From: an uncultured Pelagibacteraceae bacterium
Lineage (GTDB): Bacteria > Pseudomonadota > Alphaproteobacteria > Pelagibacterales > Pelagibacteraceae
Direction of reading: 5' to 3'
DNA: 60,824 bases
Assembly: GCA_902579585.1 (NCBI GenBank)
Contig: CACHHJ010000003.1
Location: 1-60,824, forward strand
Made by a program: the position numbers and the translations under genes. How positions within the stretch are numbered: position 1 is the stretch's first letter; each line of letters starts with the position of its first letter. Below the pieces are notes generated by a model. It was not told the DNA's origin. It ran no database searches and saw only the letters and a list, made by a program, of their open reading frames with translations. Positions 18,041 through 26,750 of the stretch are shown one piece after another.

Positions 18041-18973
18041 ATGAAAATCTTATCAGGAACAAGCAATCCCCAGTTAAGCAAAAACATCAGCAAGCAACTT
18101 AAGCTAAAATTAATCAATACAAACATTAAGAATTTTGCCGACGGAGAAATATACGTCGAAATCAATGAAAATATAAGGGGCAACAGTGTTTTTGTGGTTC
18201 AGTCAACATCGACACCAGCAAATGATAATTTAATGGAATTGCTTTTGTGTATAGATGCTTTAAGAAGATCTTCAGCTAAAAATATCACAGCGGTAATTCC
18301 TTACTTTGGTTATGCAAGACAAGATAGAAAAGTAGTTCCTAGAACCTCCATTTCTGCAAAAGTTGTTTCAAATTTAATTACAAATGCTGGAGCGAACAGA
18401 ATTGTGACAGTAGATTTACACGCTGGTCAAATACAAGGTTTTTTTGACATGCCTGTAGACAATTTATTTACTACCCCACTTTTTGCAAGATATATAAAAA
18501 AAAACATCAAAAGCAATAATCTCACATGTGTATCACCTGACGCAGGCGGTATAGAAAGAACAAGAGGTTTAGCAAAAAAAATAAATGCCGATTTAGCAAT
18601 TATTGATAAAAGAAGACCTCAAGCTGGAAAATCACAAGTTATGAATATTATTGGTGATATAAAAAATAAAAATTGCATAATTGTTGATGATATAATCGAT
18701 AGCGGTGGAACTATTGTTAACGCTGTTGAAGCGCTAATTAATAAAGGAGCAAAAGATGTACATGTATTTGTAACTCATGCTGTTTTGAGTGGAGATGCTG
18801 TAAACAAAATTAAAAAATCTAAAATAAAGAAATTAATAATTACTGATACTATAGATAATAGTGGAAGAATAAAAAATGTAAGTAAAATACAAGTTTTGTC
18901 AATCGCACCTCTCATGGCTGAGGCAATAAAAAGGATTTCGAACTCTACTTCAGTGTCAGATCTATTCAATTAA
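18041..18973 (+). CDS. prs: Ribose-phosphate pyrophosphokinase
   Basis: Makes PRPP from ribose-5-phosphate and ATP for purine, pyrimidine, His, Trp and NAD synthesis. I choose ATG 18041 (MKILSGTSNPQLS) over the track start at 18020; it gives 310 aa, the normal length, and starts at the conserved 'G-x-x-N-x-x-L' strand. Visible are 'FADGEIYVEINENIRG', 'YFGYARQDRKVVPRTSISAK' (flexible loop with ATP contacts), 'VDLHAGQIQGFF', and the PRPP loop 'CIIVDDIIDSGGTIVNA'. About 47 bp separate it from pgeF, enough for its own promoter. Confidence 0.97.
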   Translation: MKILSGTSNPQLSKNISKQLKLKLINTNIKNFADGEIYVEINENIRGNSVFVVQSTSTPANDNLMELLLCIDALRRSSAKNITAVIPYFGYARQDRKVVPRTSISAKVVSNLITNAGANRIVTVDLHAGQIQGFFDMPVDNLFTTPLFARYIKKNIKSNNLTCVSPDAGGIERTRGLAKKINADLAIIDKRRPQAGKSQVMNIIGDIKNKNCIIVDDIIDSGGTIVNAVEALINKGAKDVHVFVTHAVLSGDAVNKIKKSKIKKLIITDTIDNSGRIKNVSKIQVLSIAPLMAEAIKRISNSTSVSDLFN

Positions 18974-19015
18974 CTCTTGTTTTATTTTAAAGTTGGGGTA
19001 AATTGGCTCATTCAA

Positions 19016-19762
19016 ATGACAAATAATTTAAAGGCAACGAAGCGAGAAACTAAAACTAAAGGTCAATTAAACACTCTTAGATCAAAAGGATTTATACCAG
19101 CCGTTTTATATGGGGGTGAAAGCCCAAATTTAAAACTTAGTATAAATGAAAAATTTGTTAATGACGTATTAAGATCAGAGAATTTTTTATCAACTGTAAT
19201 TGACTTAGATATTGACGGAAAAAAGGAAAAAGTAATTCCCAGAGATGTTACTTATCATGTAACTTCAGAGAAACCTACTCATATTGATTTTATGAGAATT
19301 ATTCAAGGTTCTAAAATTATATTAGAAATTCCAGTAAAGTTTAAAAACAATGATCAATGTAGCGGTCTTAAAAAAGGTGGAGTTTTAAACATAGTGAGAA
19401 GAAAGATTGAATTACAATGTGAAGCTGGAAATATACCAGAGGACATTGAGGTTGATTTGGCAGGTTTAGATATTGGTACAAGCATAAGAATATCATCTGT
19501 AGCATTGCCTAAGGATGCAAAATTAACGATTACTGATAGAGATTTTGTTGTGGCTACTATAGCTGCTCCAACAATTGTAAAAGAACCTGAAAAAGCTGCT
19601 GAAGAAACTGCTGCCGAAGGAGAAGAAGCTGCCGCTGCTGAAGGGACAGAAACTCCAACACCAGGCAACGAGGGTGATGCTACTAAAAAAGAAGATAAAG
19701 GCAAAGAAGCTCCTGGAGATAAAAAACAGCCAGCTGATAAAAAAACCCCAGAAAAAAAATAA
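19016..19762 (+). CDS. rplY: Ribosomal protein L25 (CTC form) with long charged tail
   Basis: Binds 5S rRNA in the large ribosomal subunit. ATG 19016 (MTNNLKATKRETKTKGQ) fits the family start; the track start at 18977 adds an unrelated hydrophobic leader. The L25 core ends with 'FIPAVLYGG' and related blocks, and the TL5/CTC beta domain contains 'PTHIDFMRI' and 'IPVKFKNNDQCSGLKKGGVLNIVRRKIELQC'. From about residue 185 a low-complexity tail of some 60 residues (Ala/Glu then Lys/Pro/Gly) follows. The tail is locally GC-richer than the neighbours. prs, rplY, pth, ychF is a common conserved order. Confidence 0.95.
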   Translation: MTNNLKATKRETKTKGQLNTLRSKGFIPAVLYGGESPNLKLSINEKFVNDVLRSENFLSTVIDLDIDGKKEKVIPRDVTYHVTSEKPTHIDFMRIIQGSKIILEIPVKFKNNDQCSGLKKGGVLNIVRRKIELQCEAGNIPEDIEVDLAGLDIGTSIRISSVALPKDAKLTITDRDFVVATIAAPTIVKEPEKAAEETAAEGEEAAAAEGTETPTPGNEGDATKKEDKGKEAPGDKKQPADKKTPEKK

Positions 19763-19768
19763 ATATTT

Positions 19769-20341
19769 ATGCTTTTACTTGTAGGTTTAGGAAATCCTGG
19801 TCCAAATAATACTAACAATAGACATAATATTGGTTTCAAAATTATAGATGCAATCAACTCAGAGTTCAGCCTTTCAAAGCAAAAACCTAAATTTAAAGGA
19901 CTTTTAACAACTGGAAATATTCAGGATAAAAAAGTTTATGCGATAAAGCCTTTGACATTTATGAATAATTCAGGAGTTTGTATAAAAGAACTTATTGATT
20001 ATTTTAAAATTGACGCAAAAAATGTAATAGTTTTTCATGATGATTTAGACATAGATTTGGGGAAAGTTAAGGCAAAAGTTGGAGGGAGTAGTGCTGGACA
20101 TAATGGTATTGAGTCTATAGACAAATTTATTGGAAAAGATTACTCAAGAGTGAGAATTGGAATTGGACGACCCAAACAAAAAAATAAAGTTAACACCCAT
20201 GTTTTAGAAGACTTTAGTGAAAATGAAGAGGACAAAATAAAAGATATAACTGATAACATTGTCAAATTAATACCGGCTCTTATTAATAAAGAAATGGATT
20301 TGTTCTCAAGTAAAGTTAATCAGAATTTGAATGGGATTTAA
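19769..20341 (+). CDS. pth: Peptidyl-tRNA hydrolase
   Basis: Releases tRNA from peptidyl-tRNAs dropped by the ribosome. 190 aa, standard length. The N-terminus 'LLVGLGNPGPNNTNNRHNIGFKIIDAI' holds the catalytic His ('RHNIG', about residue 22) and conserved Asn; 'KPLTFMNNSGVCIKE' and 'VFHDDLDIDLGKVKAKVGGSSAGHNGIESI' (catalytic Asp and GHNG motif) complete the signature. It starts 6 bp after rplY and overlaps ychF by 11 bp, so the genes are likely an operon. Confidence 0.97.
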   Translation: MLLLVGLGNPGPNNTNNRHNIGFKIIDAINSEFSLSKQKPKFKGLLTTGNIQDKKVYAIKPLTFMNNSGVCIKELIDYFKIDAKNVIVFHDDLDIDLGKVKAKVGGSSAGHNGIESIDKFIGKDYSRVRIGIGRPKQKNKVNTHVLEDFSENEEDKIKDITDNIVKLIPALINKEMDLFSSKVNQNLNGI

Positions 20342-21404
20342 ATGCGGTATAGTTGGATTGCCAAATGTTGGTAAGTCTACATTATTTAATGCTTTAACTT
20401 CTTCTAAAAATGCACAAGCTGCAAACTTTCCATTTTGCACTATTGATCCAAACATTGGTATAGTAGATGTACCAGACGACCGCTTAAATAATCTTTATTC
20501 AATATCAAAGTCTGACAAAAAAATTAATGCAAATATAACATTTGTTGACATCGCTGGTCTTGTTAAAGGTGCCTCTAAAGGTGAAGGTCTTGGAAATAAG
20601 TTTCTATCACATATTAGAGAAGTAGATGCCATAATTCATTTAGTAAGGTGCTTTGAGTCAGAAAATATTCAACATGTAAATAAAAAGATTGATCCTATAA
20701 ATGATTTAGAAACTATTAAAACCGAAATATTACTTGCAGATATGAGTCAAATAGAGAAAAAACTCGAAAAAAACTCTAAAAAAAAATTAACCGATAAACA
20801 AATTAAATTACTCAAGGATATCTTGGATAGACTAAATAAAGCTGAAACTTTAGATATAAGTAATGATCCTGAAAGTAAAAAATTTCTTAGAGAAATTGGC
20901 TTAATATCAAATAAACCTTATATAATCGTATGTAATGTCGATGAGCAGAGTGTAAAAAATGGAAATAATTTTACAAAGCTTCTAAAGAAAAAATATTCTA
21001 ATCAAAAATTTATTTATATTTGTGCTGATATAGAAAGCCAAATAATAGACCTAAAACCTGAGGAAAGAGAAAATTATATGAAAAATATAGGTTTAGAAAA
21101 AACCGGTTTAGACAAATTAATTACATCTGGATACGATTTACTTAATTTAAACACTTTTTTTACTTCTGGACCGAAAGAAACAAGGGCATGGACTATAAAA
21201 AAAAATACTGAAGCACAAAAAGCTGCGGGTGTAATACATAGTGATTTTGAAAAAAATTTTATAAGGGCAGAAGTAGTATCTTATGATGACTTTAAGAGGT
21301 ATGGTAGTTTTGAAAAAGCCAAAGAAAATGGAAAGTTAAAAGTTGAAGGAAAAAATTACTTTGTAAAAGATGGCGATGTTTTAATCTTTAGGGTCAATCC
21401 TTGA
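20331..21404 (+). CDS. ychF: YchF/OLA1-type P-loop ATPase
   Basis: 357-aa Obg-related P-loop protein that prefers ATP and binds ribosomes; linked to oxidative stress responses. G1 '[17 protein letters not shown]' (about 8-24), G3 '[20 protein letters not shown]' (about 70-89), the altered G4 'NVDE' in '[10 protein letters not shown]', and the C-terminal TGS domain ending '[12 protein letters not shown]' are all visible. It overlaps pth by 11 bp. The 3' end overlaps the converging petC by 24 bp, leaving no room for an intergenic terminator. Confidence 0.97.
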   Translation: MGFKCGIVGLPNVGKSTLFNALTSSKNAQAANFPFCTIDPNIGIVDVPDDRLNNLYSISKSDKKINANITFVDIAGLVKGASKGEGLGNKFLSHIREVDAIIHLVRCFESENIQHVNKKIDPINDLETIKTEILLADMSQIEKKLEKNSKKKLTDKQIKLLKDILDRLNKAETLDISNDPESKKFLREIGLISNKPYIIVCNVDEQSVKNGNNFTKLLKKKYSNQKFIYICADIESQIIDLKPEERENYMKNIGLEKTGLDKLITSGYDLLNLNTFFTSGPKETRAWTIKKNTEAQKAAGVIHSDFEKNFIRAEVVSYDDFKRYGSFEKAKENGKLKVEGKNYFVKDGDVLIFRVNP

Positions 21405-22160
21405 CCATAATTTACGCATACTAAAATATACCAAGGTTGATAAAATTATTAGAAAAATCACAACTTTGAATCCTAATTTGTGCCGTGTTTCTAGATGAGG
21501 TTCAGCTGCCCAGGTTAGAAAAGTTGTAACATCTTTTGCCATTTGAGCCTGGGTTGCGTTTGTTCCGTCTGCGTATGAAACTAAATCGTCTGCAAGTGGA
21601 TTGGACATTTTAATCTTATTACCGTCCATATATTTATTGTAGTAAACACCGTCCTCTAATTGAAAATCTGCAGGTGGTTCAGTGTAACCCATTAAAACTG
21701 CATAAATGTAGTCGGCTCCGCCTTTACGTGCTTTTACCAAAACTGACATATCTGGTGGATAAGCTCCTCCATTAGCTGCAGTGGCAGCCTCAATATTTGG
21801 GTAGGGTGATACAAATCTATCTGATGGTCTTCCTGGTCTTGTAAACATTTCTCCATCGCTGTTTGGACCATCAGTTACTTCAAAGTTAGCTGCTATTGCT
21901 TTTACTTGCTCAACTGAAAATTCTGGGCCGCCTTTTTCACCAAGGTTTCTATAACTTAGAAGGTTCATGGAATGACATGATGCACATACCTCAGTGTAAA
22001 CTTGATAACCTCTTTGCAGTGCGCTTCTATCAAATGTTCCAGTTATCCCTTTAAAGGTCCAATCGTATTTTGGAATCTTGATCTCTTCGGCATTAGAAAA
22101 ATTTGTGTGAATAAAAAATAGTATTAAAAAGCTTGAAAAAATTCCTTTAAAATTACACAT
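21381..22160 (-). CDS. petC: Cytochrome c1 of the bc1 complex
   Basis: Heme c subunit of complex III that hands electrons to soluble or membrane cytochrome c. 259 aa with a signal peptide (about 1-24, '[21 protein letters not shown]'), the heme site 'EVCASCHSM' (CxxCH, near residue 60), a distal methionine candidate in 'PPDMSVL', and one C-terminal membrane anchor ('[20 protein letters not shown]'). Last gene of petABC; its start overlaps petB by 8 bp. It converges on ychF with a 24-bp overlap. Confidence 0.96.
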   Translation of the reverse strand: MCNFKGIFSSFLILFFIHTNFSNAEEIKIPKYDWTFKGITGTFDRSALQRGYQVYTEVCASCHSMNLLSYRNLGEKGGPEFSVEQVKAIAANFEVTDGPNSDGEMFTRPGRPSDRFVSPYPNIEAATAANGGAYPPDMSVLVKARKGGADYIYAVLMGYTEPPADFQLEDGVYYNKYMDGNKIKMSNPLADDLVSYADGTNATQAQMAKDVTTFLTWAAEPHLETRHKLGFKVVIFLIILSTLVYFSMRKLWSRIDPKD

Positions 22161-23412
22161 CTGGTTTATCGCTCTTTATAAACTCTACTTTTGGCATCCC
22201 TGTTAAAACCGGCTCTGTTATACTGAGAGGAAGCGGCTGGGTTTTTTCAATTCTGCTAAGTAACGGCAATATTACTAAAAAGTGAGCGAAGTAATATAGA
22301 GTACCGACTCTTGCTACGACAAGATATAAACCTTCGGCTGGCATAGCACCTACATAACCAAGCGCCAAAACATCAATAACTAGCACCCAGAAAAATATTT
22401 TATTAAGAGGTCTAAATACAGATGATCTTACTTTACTACTGTCAAGCCATGGTAATGCCATCAAAATAAAAATTGATCCGAACATTAAAATAACTCCGCC
22501 AAGTTTATCAGGTACTGAACGTAAAATTGCATAAAAAGGCAAAAGATACCATTCAGGCACGATATGTTTGGGAGTAACAAGTGGATTTGCTTGAATATAG
22601 TTATCGCTATGCCCCAAAACATTAGGAGCGAAGAATATAAATCCAGAAAAAATTATTAAAAATATTAATAAGGCAAATAAATCTTTGATAGTAATATATG
22701 GATGAAATGGAACTGTATCTTTTGATGGTTTTTTAACATCAATACCTATTGGATTGTTATTTCCGGGTACGTGTAAAGCCCAAATGTGCAAAATAACTAG
22801 TCCTAAGATTAAAAAAGGAAACAAATAATGCAAACTAAAAAATCTAGTCAAAGTAGGATTATCTACTGAATATCCGCCCCACAACCATGTAGTGATACTC
22901 TCTCCAAATAATGGTATAGCACTAAATAAATTTGTAATTACAGTTGCTCCCCAAAAACTCATTTGACCCCAAGGTAGTACATAGCCCATAAAGGCTGTAG
23001 CCATCATGAGAAGGTAAATTATCATTCCGAGTATCCAAATTATTTCTCTAGGGGATTTATATGATCCATAAAATAATGATCTGAATATATGAATGTATAC
23101 CGCTAAAAAAAACATTGAGGCACCATTACTATGGATATATCTAATTAACCATCCATAATTAACATCTCTCATGATATGTTCAACACTATTGAATGCTAGA
23201 TCTGCATGAGCCACATAATGCATTGCAAGCACAAGTCCAGTTATAATTTGTGATAGCAAACAAAAAGTCAATATACCGCCAAATGTCCACCAATAATTTA
23301 AATTCTTCGGCGTTGGATAATCTGTCAGGTGAGATGCTAAAGATAGAAGTGGAAGTCTATCATTAAACCACTTTCCAAATTTTGATTTAGGGGTATACGT
23401 ATGTTCGCTCAT
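22153..23412 (-). CDS. petB: Cytochrome b of the bc1 complex
   Basis: 419-aa core membrane subunit of ubiquinol:cytochrome c reductase with eight to nine helices. Heme-ligating histidines appear in '[50 protein letters not shown]' and '[27 protein letters not shown]'. The Qo-site signature is given as 'PEWY' in '[16 protein letters not shown]', and '[20 protein letters not shown]' is the cd1-region block. It sits between petA (6 bp) and petC (8-bp overlap). Expected partner of the quinone-pathway genes in the window. Confidence 0.98.
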   Translation of the reverse strand: MSEHTYTPKSKFGKWFNDRLPLLSLASHLTDYPTPKNLNYWWTFGGILTFCLLSQIITGLVLAMHYVAHADLAFNSVEHIMRDVNYGWLIRYIHSNGASMFFLAVYIHIFRSLFYGSYKSPREIIWILGMIIYLLMMATAFMGYVLPWGQMSFWGATVITNLFSAIPLFGESITTWLWGGYSVDNPTLTRFFSLHYLFPFLILGLVILHIWALHVPGNNNPIGIDVKKPSKDTVPFHPYITIKDLFALLIFLIIFSGFIFFAPNVLGHSDNYIQANPLVTPKHIVPEWYLLPFYAILRSVPDKLGGVILMFGSIFILMALPWLDSSKVRSSVFRPLNKIFFWVLVIDVLALGYVGAMPAEGLYLVVARVGTLYYFAHFLVILPLLSRIEKTQPLPLSITEPVLTGMPKVEFIKSDKPDV

Positions 23413-23418
23413 TTAAAT

Positions 23419-23934
23419 TTATCCAATCCTAATTGTGTTATCATCAATAAAAGCGTACTTTGGAATTTCCATATTCGTTGGTGCTGGACCTTTTCTAATT
23501 CTACCTGAAGTATCATAGTGAGATCCGTGGCACGGACAAAACCAACCATTGTAATCTCCCTTATCCGAAAGAGGCACGCACCCAAGATGAGAACAAATAC
23601 CCATCATGACTAACCATTCTGCTTTTTTTACTCTGTCTTCATCTTTTTCAGGATGTTTTAAATCATCCAAGTTTACTGCTTTTGCTTCTGAAATTTCTGT
23701 CTCCGTTCTTCTTTTGATAAACACAGGTTTGCCTCTCCATAAGACTGTAATTGATTTTCCTGGTTCTATTTGACTTATATCTACTTCTGTAGTTGCCAAA
23801 GCCTTAACAGAGCTATCAGGATTCATTTGGTCGATGAATGGCCAAATAGTTGCACCTATACCTACAGCTCCCACTGTATAACTTGCTGTGAAAAGAAAAT
23901 CTCTTCTGTTAGTTTTTTTTTTTGAGTCGTTCAT
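23419..23934 (-). CDS. petA: Rieske iron-sulfur protein of the bc1 complex
   Basis: 171 aa when started at ATG 23934; the track's 24009 start adds 25 residues with no family likeness. The N-terminus 'KKTNRRDFLFTASYTVGAVGIGATIWPF' is a Tat-type signal-anchor with twin Arg. The 2Fe-2S ligand boxes are 'CSHLGC' and 'CPCHGSHYD', which supply two Cys and two His plus the disulfide cysteines. First gene of petABC. A 131-bp divergent region separates it from hemF and should hold the promoter. Confidence 0.97.
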   Translation of the reverse strand: MNDSKKKTNRRDFLFTASYTVGAVGIGATIWPFIDQMNPDSSVKALATTEVDISQIEPGKSITVLWRGKPVFIKRRTETEISEAKAVNLDDLKHPEKDEDRVKKAEWLVMMGICSHLGCVPLSDKGDYNGWFCPCHGSHYDTSGRIRKGPAPTNMEIPKYAFIDDNTIRIG

Positions 23935-24065
23935 AAAGTTAAAATAATATTGCTTTTTATTATAAAATAGGGTTATTTTAAAGGGTTGCCAGAGGCCAGA
24001 ATGACACACAAATTGAGTTATGTTGTCAAAATTGACTAGTTATAAACATTTAAAATAATTTTTTT
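23935..24065. promoter_or_regulatory. Divergent petA / hemF promoter region with dyad
   Basis: One of the longest non-coding gaps of the window (131 bp), between bc1 genes and hemF. It holds the inverted repeat GTCAA-AA-TTGAC (24025-24036). Read on the minus strand this gives TTGACA, a consensus -35 for petA; read on the plus strand it gives TTGACT. No equally good -10 stands out. Closer to petA is a GC-richer direct repeat, CCAGAGGCCAGA. The dyad placement would suit a regulator acting on both transcripts, but this is inference. Confidence 0.4.
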
Positions 24066-24917
24066 ATGAAAATAAGTCAGGAAATTGAAAAAAAACTAAC
24101 TGTTCAATGGTTCGGGTTTTTGCAAGAAAAGATAGTAGAAGAGTTTCAAAATCTTGAGTCCGAATTTTCAATAAAAAATAGGAAAAAAGTCACATATTTC
24201 AAAAAAAAGTTTTGGAAAAAGAAAGATCCTAAAGATGGAGGTGGAAAATATTATATTTTAAGAAATGGTCAAATTTTCGATAAGGTAGGGGTTAATCACT
24301 CAACTGTTAAAGGTATATTTCAACAAAATTTTAAATCAAATATACCTGGAACTAGAAAAAATCAAACTTATTGGGCATCAGGGGTATCGGTGGTTGCACA
24401 TATGAAAAATCCAAAAATCCCTGCAGTACATTTTAACACCAGATTTGTTGTTACATCTAAAAGATGGTTTGGCGGAGGTATGGATGTTACACCTAGTCTA
24501 AAAGATTTGAATGAAAAAAAACTGGTTCATAATAACCTAAAACTATTGTGCGATAATAATAATAAAAGCTACAAAAATTACAAAAAATGGTGTGATAATT
24601 ATTTTTTAATTAAACATAGAGAGGAAACAAGAGGTATTGGAGGGATTTTTTTTGATTATCTTTATAAAGATTGGGAAAAAAATTTTAAATTTGTAAGAGA
24701 TGTTGGTATTGGTTTTATTGATATCACCAAAATGTTGATTGAAAAAAAGAGGTTTCTAAATTGGACAAAAAAACAAAAATATAATCAACTTATAAAAAGA
24801 GGAAAGTATGTTGAATTTAATTTGCTTTACGATAGAGGAACAAAATTTGGATTAAACACTGGGGGTAATATTGATGCAATATTTATGTCACTACCACCAG
24901 ATGCTAAATGGAAATAA
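24066..24917 (+). CDS. hemF: Oxygen-dependent coproporphyrinogen III oxidase
   Basis: Aerobic heme-synthesis enzyme converting coproporphyrinogen III to protoporphyrinogen IX. 283 aa. Family blocks visible are 'YWASGVSVVAHMKNPKIPAVHFNTRFV' (about 100-126), 'KRWFGGGMDVTPSL' (about 131-145), 'KHREETRGIGGIFFDYL' and the C-terminal 'RGKYVEFNLLYDRGTKFGLNTGGNIDAIFMSLPP'. It is divergent from petABC, which needs heme, and overlaps greA as TAATG. Strict O2 dependence fits an aerobic marine organism. Confidence 0.97.
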   Translation: MKISQEIEKKLTVQWFGFLQEKIVEEFQNLESEFSIKNRKKVTYFKKKFWKKKDPKDGGGKYYILRNGQIFDKVGVNHSTVKGIFQQNFKSNIPGTRKNQTYWASGVSVVAHMKNPKIPAVHFNTRFVVTSKRWFGGGMDVTPSLKDLNEKKLVHNNLKLLCDNNNKSYKNYKKWCDNYFLIKHREETRGIGGIFFDYLYKDWEKNFKFVRDVGIGFIDITKMLIEKKRFLNWTKKQKYNQLIKRGKYVEFNLLYDRGTKFGLNTGGNIDAIFMSLPPDAKWK

Positions 24918-25393
24918 TGGAAAAAGAACCAATAACAACCGAAGGATTAAAAAAACTCAAAGATGAGTTAGAAGATCTTAAAAGTAATAAAAGACCCAAG
25001 ACTGTTGCGGCAATAGCGGAGGCAAGAGGGCATGGCGACTTGAAAGAAAATGCCGAATATCATGCAGCAAAAGAACAACAAGGTCATATTGAAACTAGAA
25101 TTTTGCAAATAAATGATTTAATTGCCAGAGCAAATGTCATTGATGTTACTAAAGTTGAAAATGACGGAAAAGTTATTTTTGGATCTACTGTAAGTGTTAA
25201 AGACTTAGAAAATAACAAAAAAATATCTTTTAAAATTGTTGGACGAGATGAAGCAGATGTTAAAAAAAATTTAGTTTATTTTAGATCGCCTATAGGAAAA
25301 TCTTTAATAGGAAAAAAAGTTAAAGACTCTACGATCGTGAATACTCCATCAGGTGAAAAAAACTACGAAATTTTAGAAGTTAAATACATTTAA
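24917..25393 (+). CDS. greA: Transcription elongation factor GreA
   Basis: Rescues backtracked RNA polymerase by stimulating transcript cleavage in the secondary channel. Start ATG 24917 overlaps the hemF stop (TAATG) and gives 158 aa, the typical GreA length; the track start is 9 bp upstream. The N-terminal coiled coil is 'TTEGLKKLKDELEDLKSNKRPKTVAAIAEARGHGDLKENAEYHAAKEQQGHIETRI' with acidic tip residues, followed by the FKBP-like domain ending 'GEKNYEILEVKYI'. Its stop TAA abuts the stop of converging cca to form TAATTA. Confidence 0.97.
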   Translation: MEKEPITTEGLKKLKDELEDLKSNKRPKTVAAIAEARGHGDLKENAEYHAAKEQQGHIETRILQINDLIARANVIDVTKVENDGKVIFGSTVSVKDLENNKKISFKIVGRDEADVKKNLVYFRSPIGKSLIGKKVKDSTIVNTPSGEKNYEILEVKYI

Positions 25394-26638
25394 TTAATTA
25401 TATTTTTTAATAAGATTATTTAAATCTTCTTTTTTTAAATCAAAATCATTTTCAATCCAAACTTTTTCGGCTTTTTTAAGTATTTCTCCAATTTTTCTTC
25501 CACTTTTGAAACCTTTATTTATTAAATATTCTCCAGTAAGTGGAAATTCTGGCACTCTTAGGTTTTTTATTTCTTTAATAAGATCATCAATTTTTTTTAA
25601 ATTTTTAGGATTCACTATAGTGTAATAAAATTTTGCTAAAGATATAATTTTCTCTTTGTTATGAAAAAAAACATTTTTTTTTAAGTCTTTGGCAAAAAAG
25701 TTTTTATTTTTTTTCGCTTCGTAGAAATATTTATGTAAAAAATTTAGATATTCTTTTAAAAGATTTGAGGTTTTATATTTATGTACGAAATAATTATGAT
25801 TTTCACCTTGGTCTATTAGTAATAGAGCTAAAACCAAATTATATTCTAACATTATATTTTTTTTAAGTTTTCTATTTTCAAATGTACTTAATCTATTTAA
25901 ATATTTAAATTCAGGGAAAATTATTTCAAAAATTTCCTTAAATTCATCATTTGATACCACTTCATTCAAATTTTTGAGTTTTGTGATTTTTACTATTTCA
26001 GAAAAAATTCTCTCTTTTGAAAGTTTAAGTATTCCTGGAATATTTTTCTTTATTATTTTAATAGTATCTTTGTCCTTTTCAAAATTTTTATATTGAATTG
26101 AAAATCTTAAAAATCTGATAATCCTTAAGTAGTCCTCTTCAATACGTTCTTGCGGGTTTCCGATAAATTTAATCCTTTTATCTTTTAAATCCTTCCTTCC
26201 ATTATGTGGATCAAATATTTTTCCATTTTGATCCAGATAAATTGCATTTATTGTAAAGTCTCTTCTATTTGAGTCTTTTTCCCAACTATTGGTAAATGAG
26301 ACTTTTGCATGCCTACCATCTGTAGAAACATCCTCTCTTAAAGTGGTTATTTCAAAAATTTCCTTATCCTGTTGTAAAGTTAATGTGCCATGATCAATAC
26401 CAGTTTTCAAAACTTTGAAGTTGCTATTTGCAAGTTTTTTTATCACTTCGCCTGGAGTTAGTGTGGTTGCTAAATCAATATCGCCGATTTGTTCATTATT
26501 TAAATAATTTCTAACACAGCCACCAACTAGCATCACATTGTTTTTATTTTTGCCATTAAGATGAACAAATATCTCTTTGATTTTTTTATTTTTATAAAAG
26601 GGGAATAAATATTTTTTTATATTGTCTACAATCAGCAT
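25394..26638 (-). CDS. cca: CCA tRNA nucleotidyltransferase / poly(A) polymerase family
   Basis: Class II nucleotidyltransferase that adds or repairs the 3'-CCA of tRNAs. ATG 26638 (MLIVDNIKKYLFPF) gives 414 aa; the track start at 26692 reads through tRNA-Gln and is wrong. Visible are 'VMLVGGCVRNYLNN' (GGxVR), the metal site 'IGDIDLATTL' (DxD), 'SNRRDFTINAIYLDQ' (RRDF), and 'ERIEEDYLRIIRFLRF' (DxxR template region). The start codon lies 5 nt after the tRNA's CCA end. Poly(A) polymerase function cannot be excluded from sequence. Confidence 0.93.
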   Translation of the reverse strand: MLIVDNIKKYLFPFYKNKKIKEIFVHLNGKNKNNVMLVGGCVRNYLNNEQIGDIDLATTLTPGEVIKKLANSNFKVLKTGIDHGTLTLQQDKEIFEITTLREDVSTDGRHAKVSFTNSWEKDSNRRDFTINAIYLDQNGKIFDPHNGRKDLKDKRIKFIGNPQERIEEDYLRIIRFLRFSIQYKNFEKDKDTIKIIKKNIPGILKLSKERIFSEIVKITKLKNLNEVVSNDEFKEIFEIIFPEFKYLNRLSTFENRKLKKNIMLEYNLVLALLLIDQGENHNYFVHKYKTSNLLKEYLNFLHKYFYEAKKNKNFFAKDLKKNVFFHNKEKIISLAKFYYTIVNPKNLKKIDDLIKEIKNLRVPEFPLTGEYLINKGFKSGRKIGEILKKAEKVWIENDFDLKKEDLNNLIKKYN

Positions 26639-26643
26639 ATTGT

Positions 26644-26717
26644 TGGCTGGGGCGCTAGGATTCGAACCTAGGATGGTGGTACCAAAAACCACTGCCTTAC
26701 CGCTTGGCTACGCCCCA
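26644..26717 (-). tRNA. tRNA-Gln(UUG), CCA encoded
   Basis: Read on the minus strand: acceptor TGGGGCG pairs with CGCCCCA; the D arm lies around AGCCAAGCGGTAAGGC; the anticodon stem GTGGT/ACCAC frames the loop TTTTGGT, giving anticodon TTG (UUG, Gln). The T arm is CCTAGGTTCGAATCCTAG with canonical TTCGAAT. Discriminator G is followed by encoded CCA, for 74 nt in all. It lies between ispE and cca on the same strand and may be part of their transcript. Confidence 0.96.
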
Positions 26718-26750
26718 AAGTTTTTTTTGATATATCATAAAAAAACATAT

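Noticed and set aside
19354-19857. 167-aa minus-strand ORF over rplY and pth
   Set aside because: It is the antisense shadow of the Ala/Glu-rich L25 tail (giving Ser/Ala repeats) and crosses two well-supported plus-strand genes.
26639-26692. N-terminal extension of cca in the ORF track
   Set aside because: The first 18 codons are translated from tRNA-Gln sequence; ATG 26638 starts at the family-like N-terminus.
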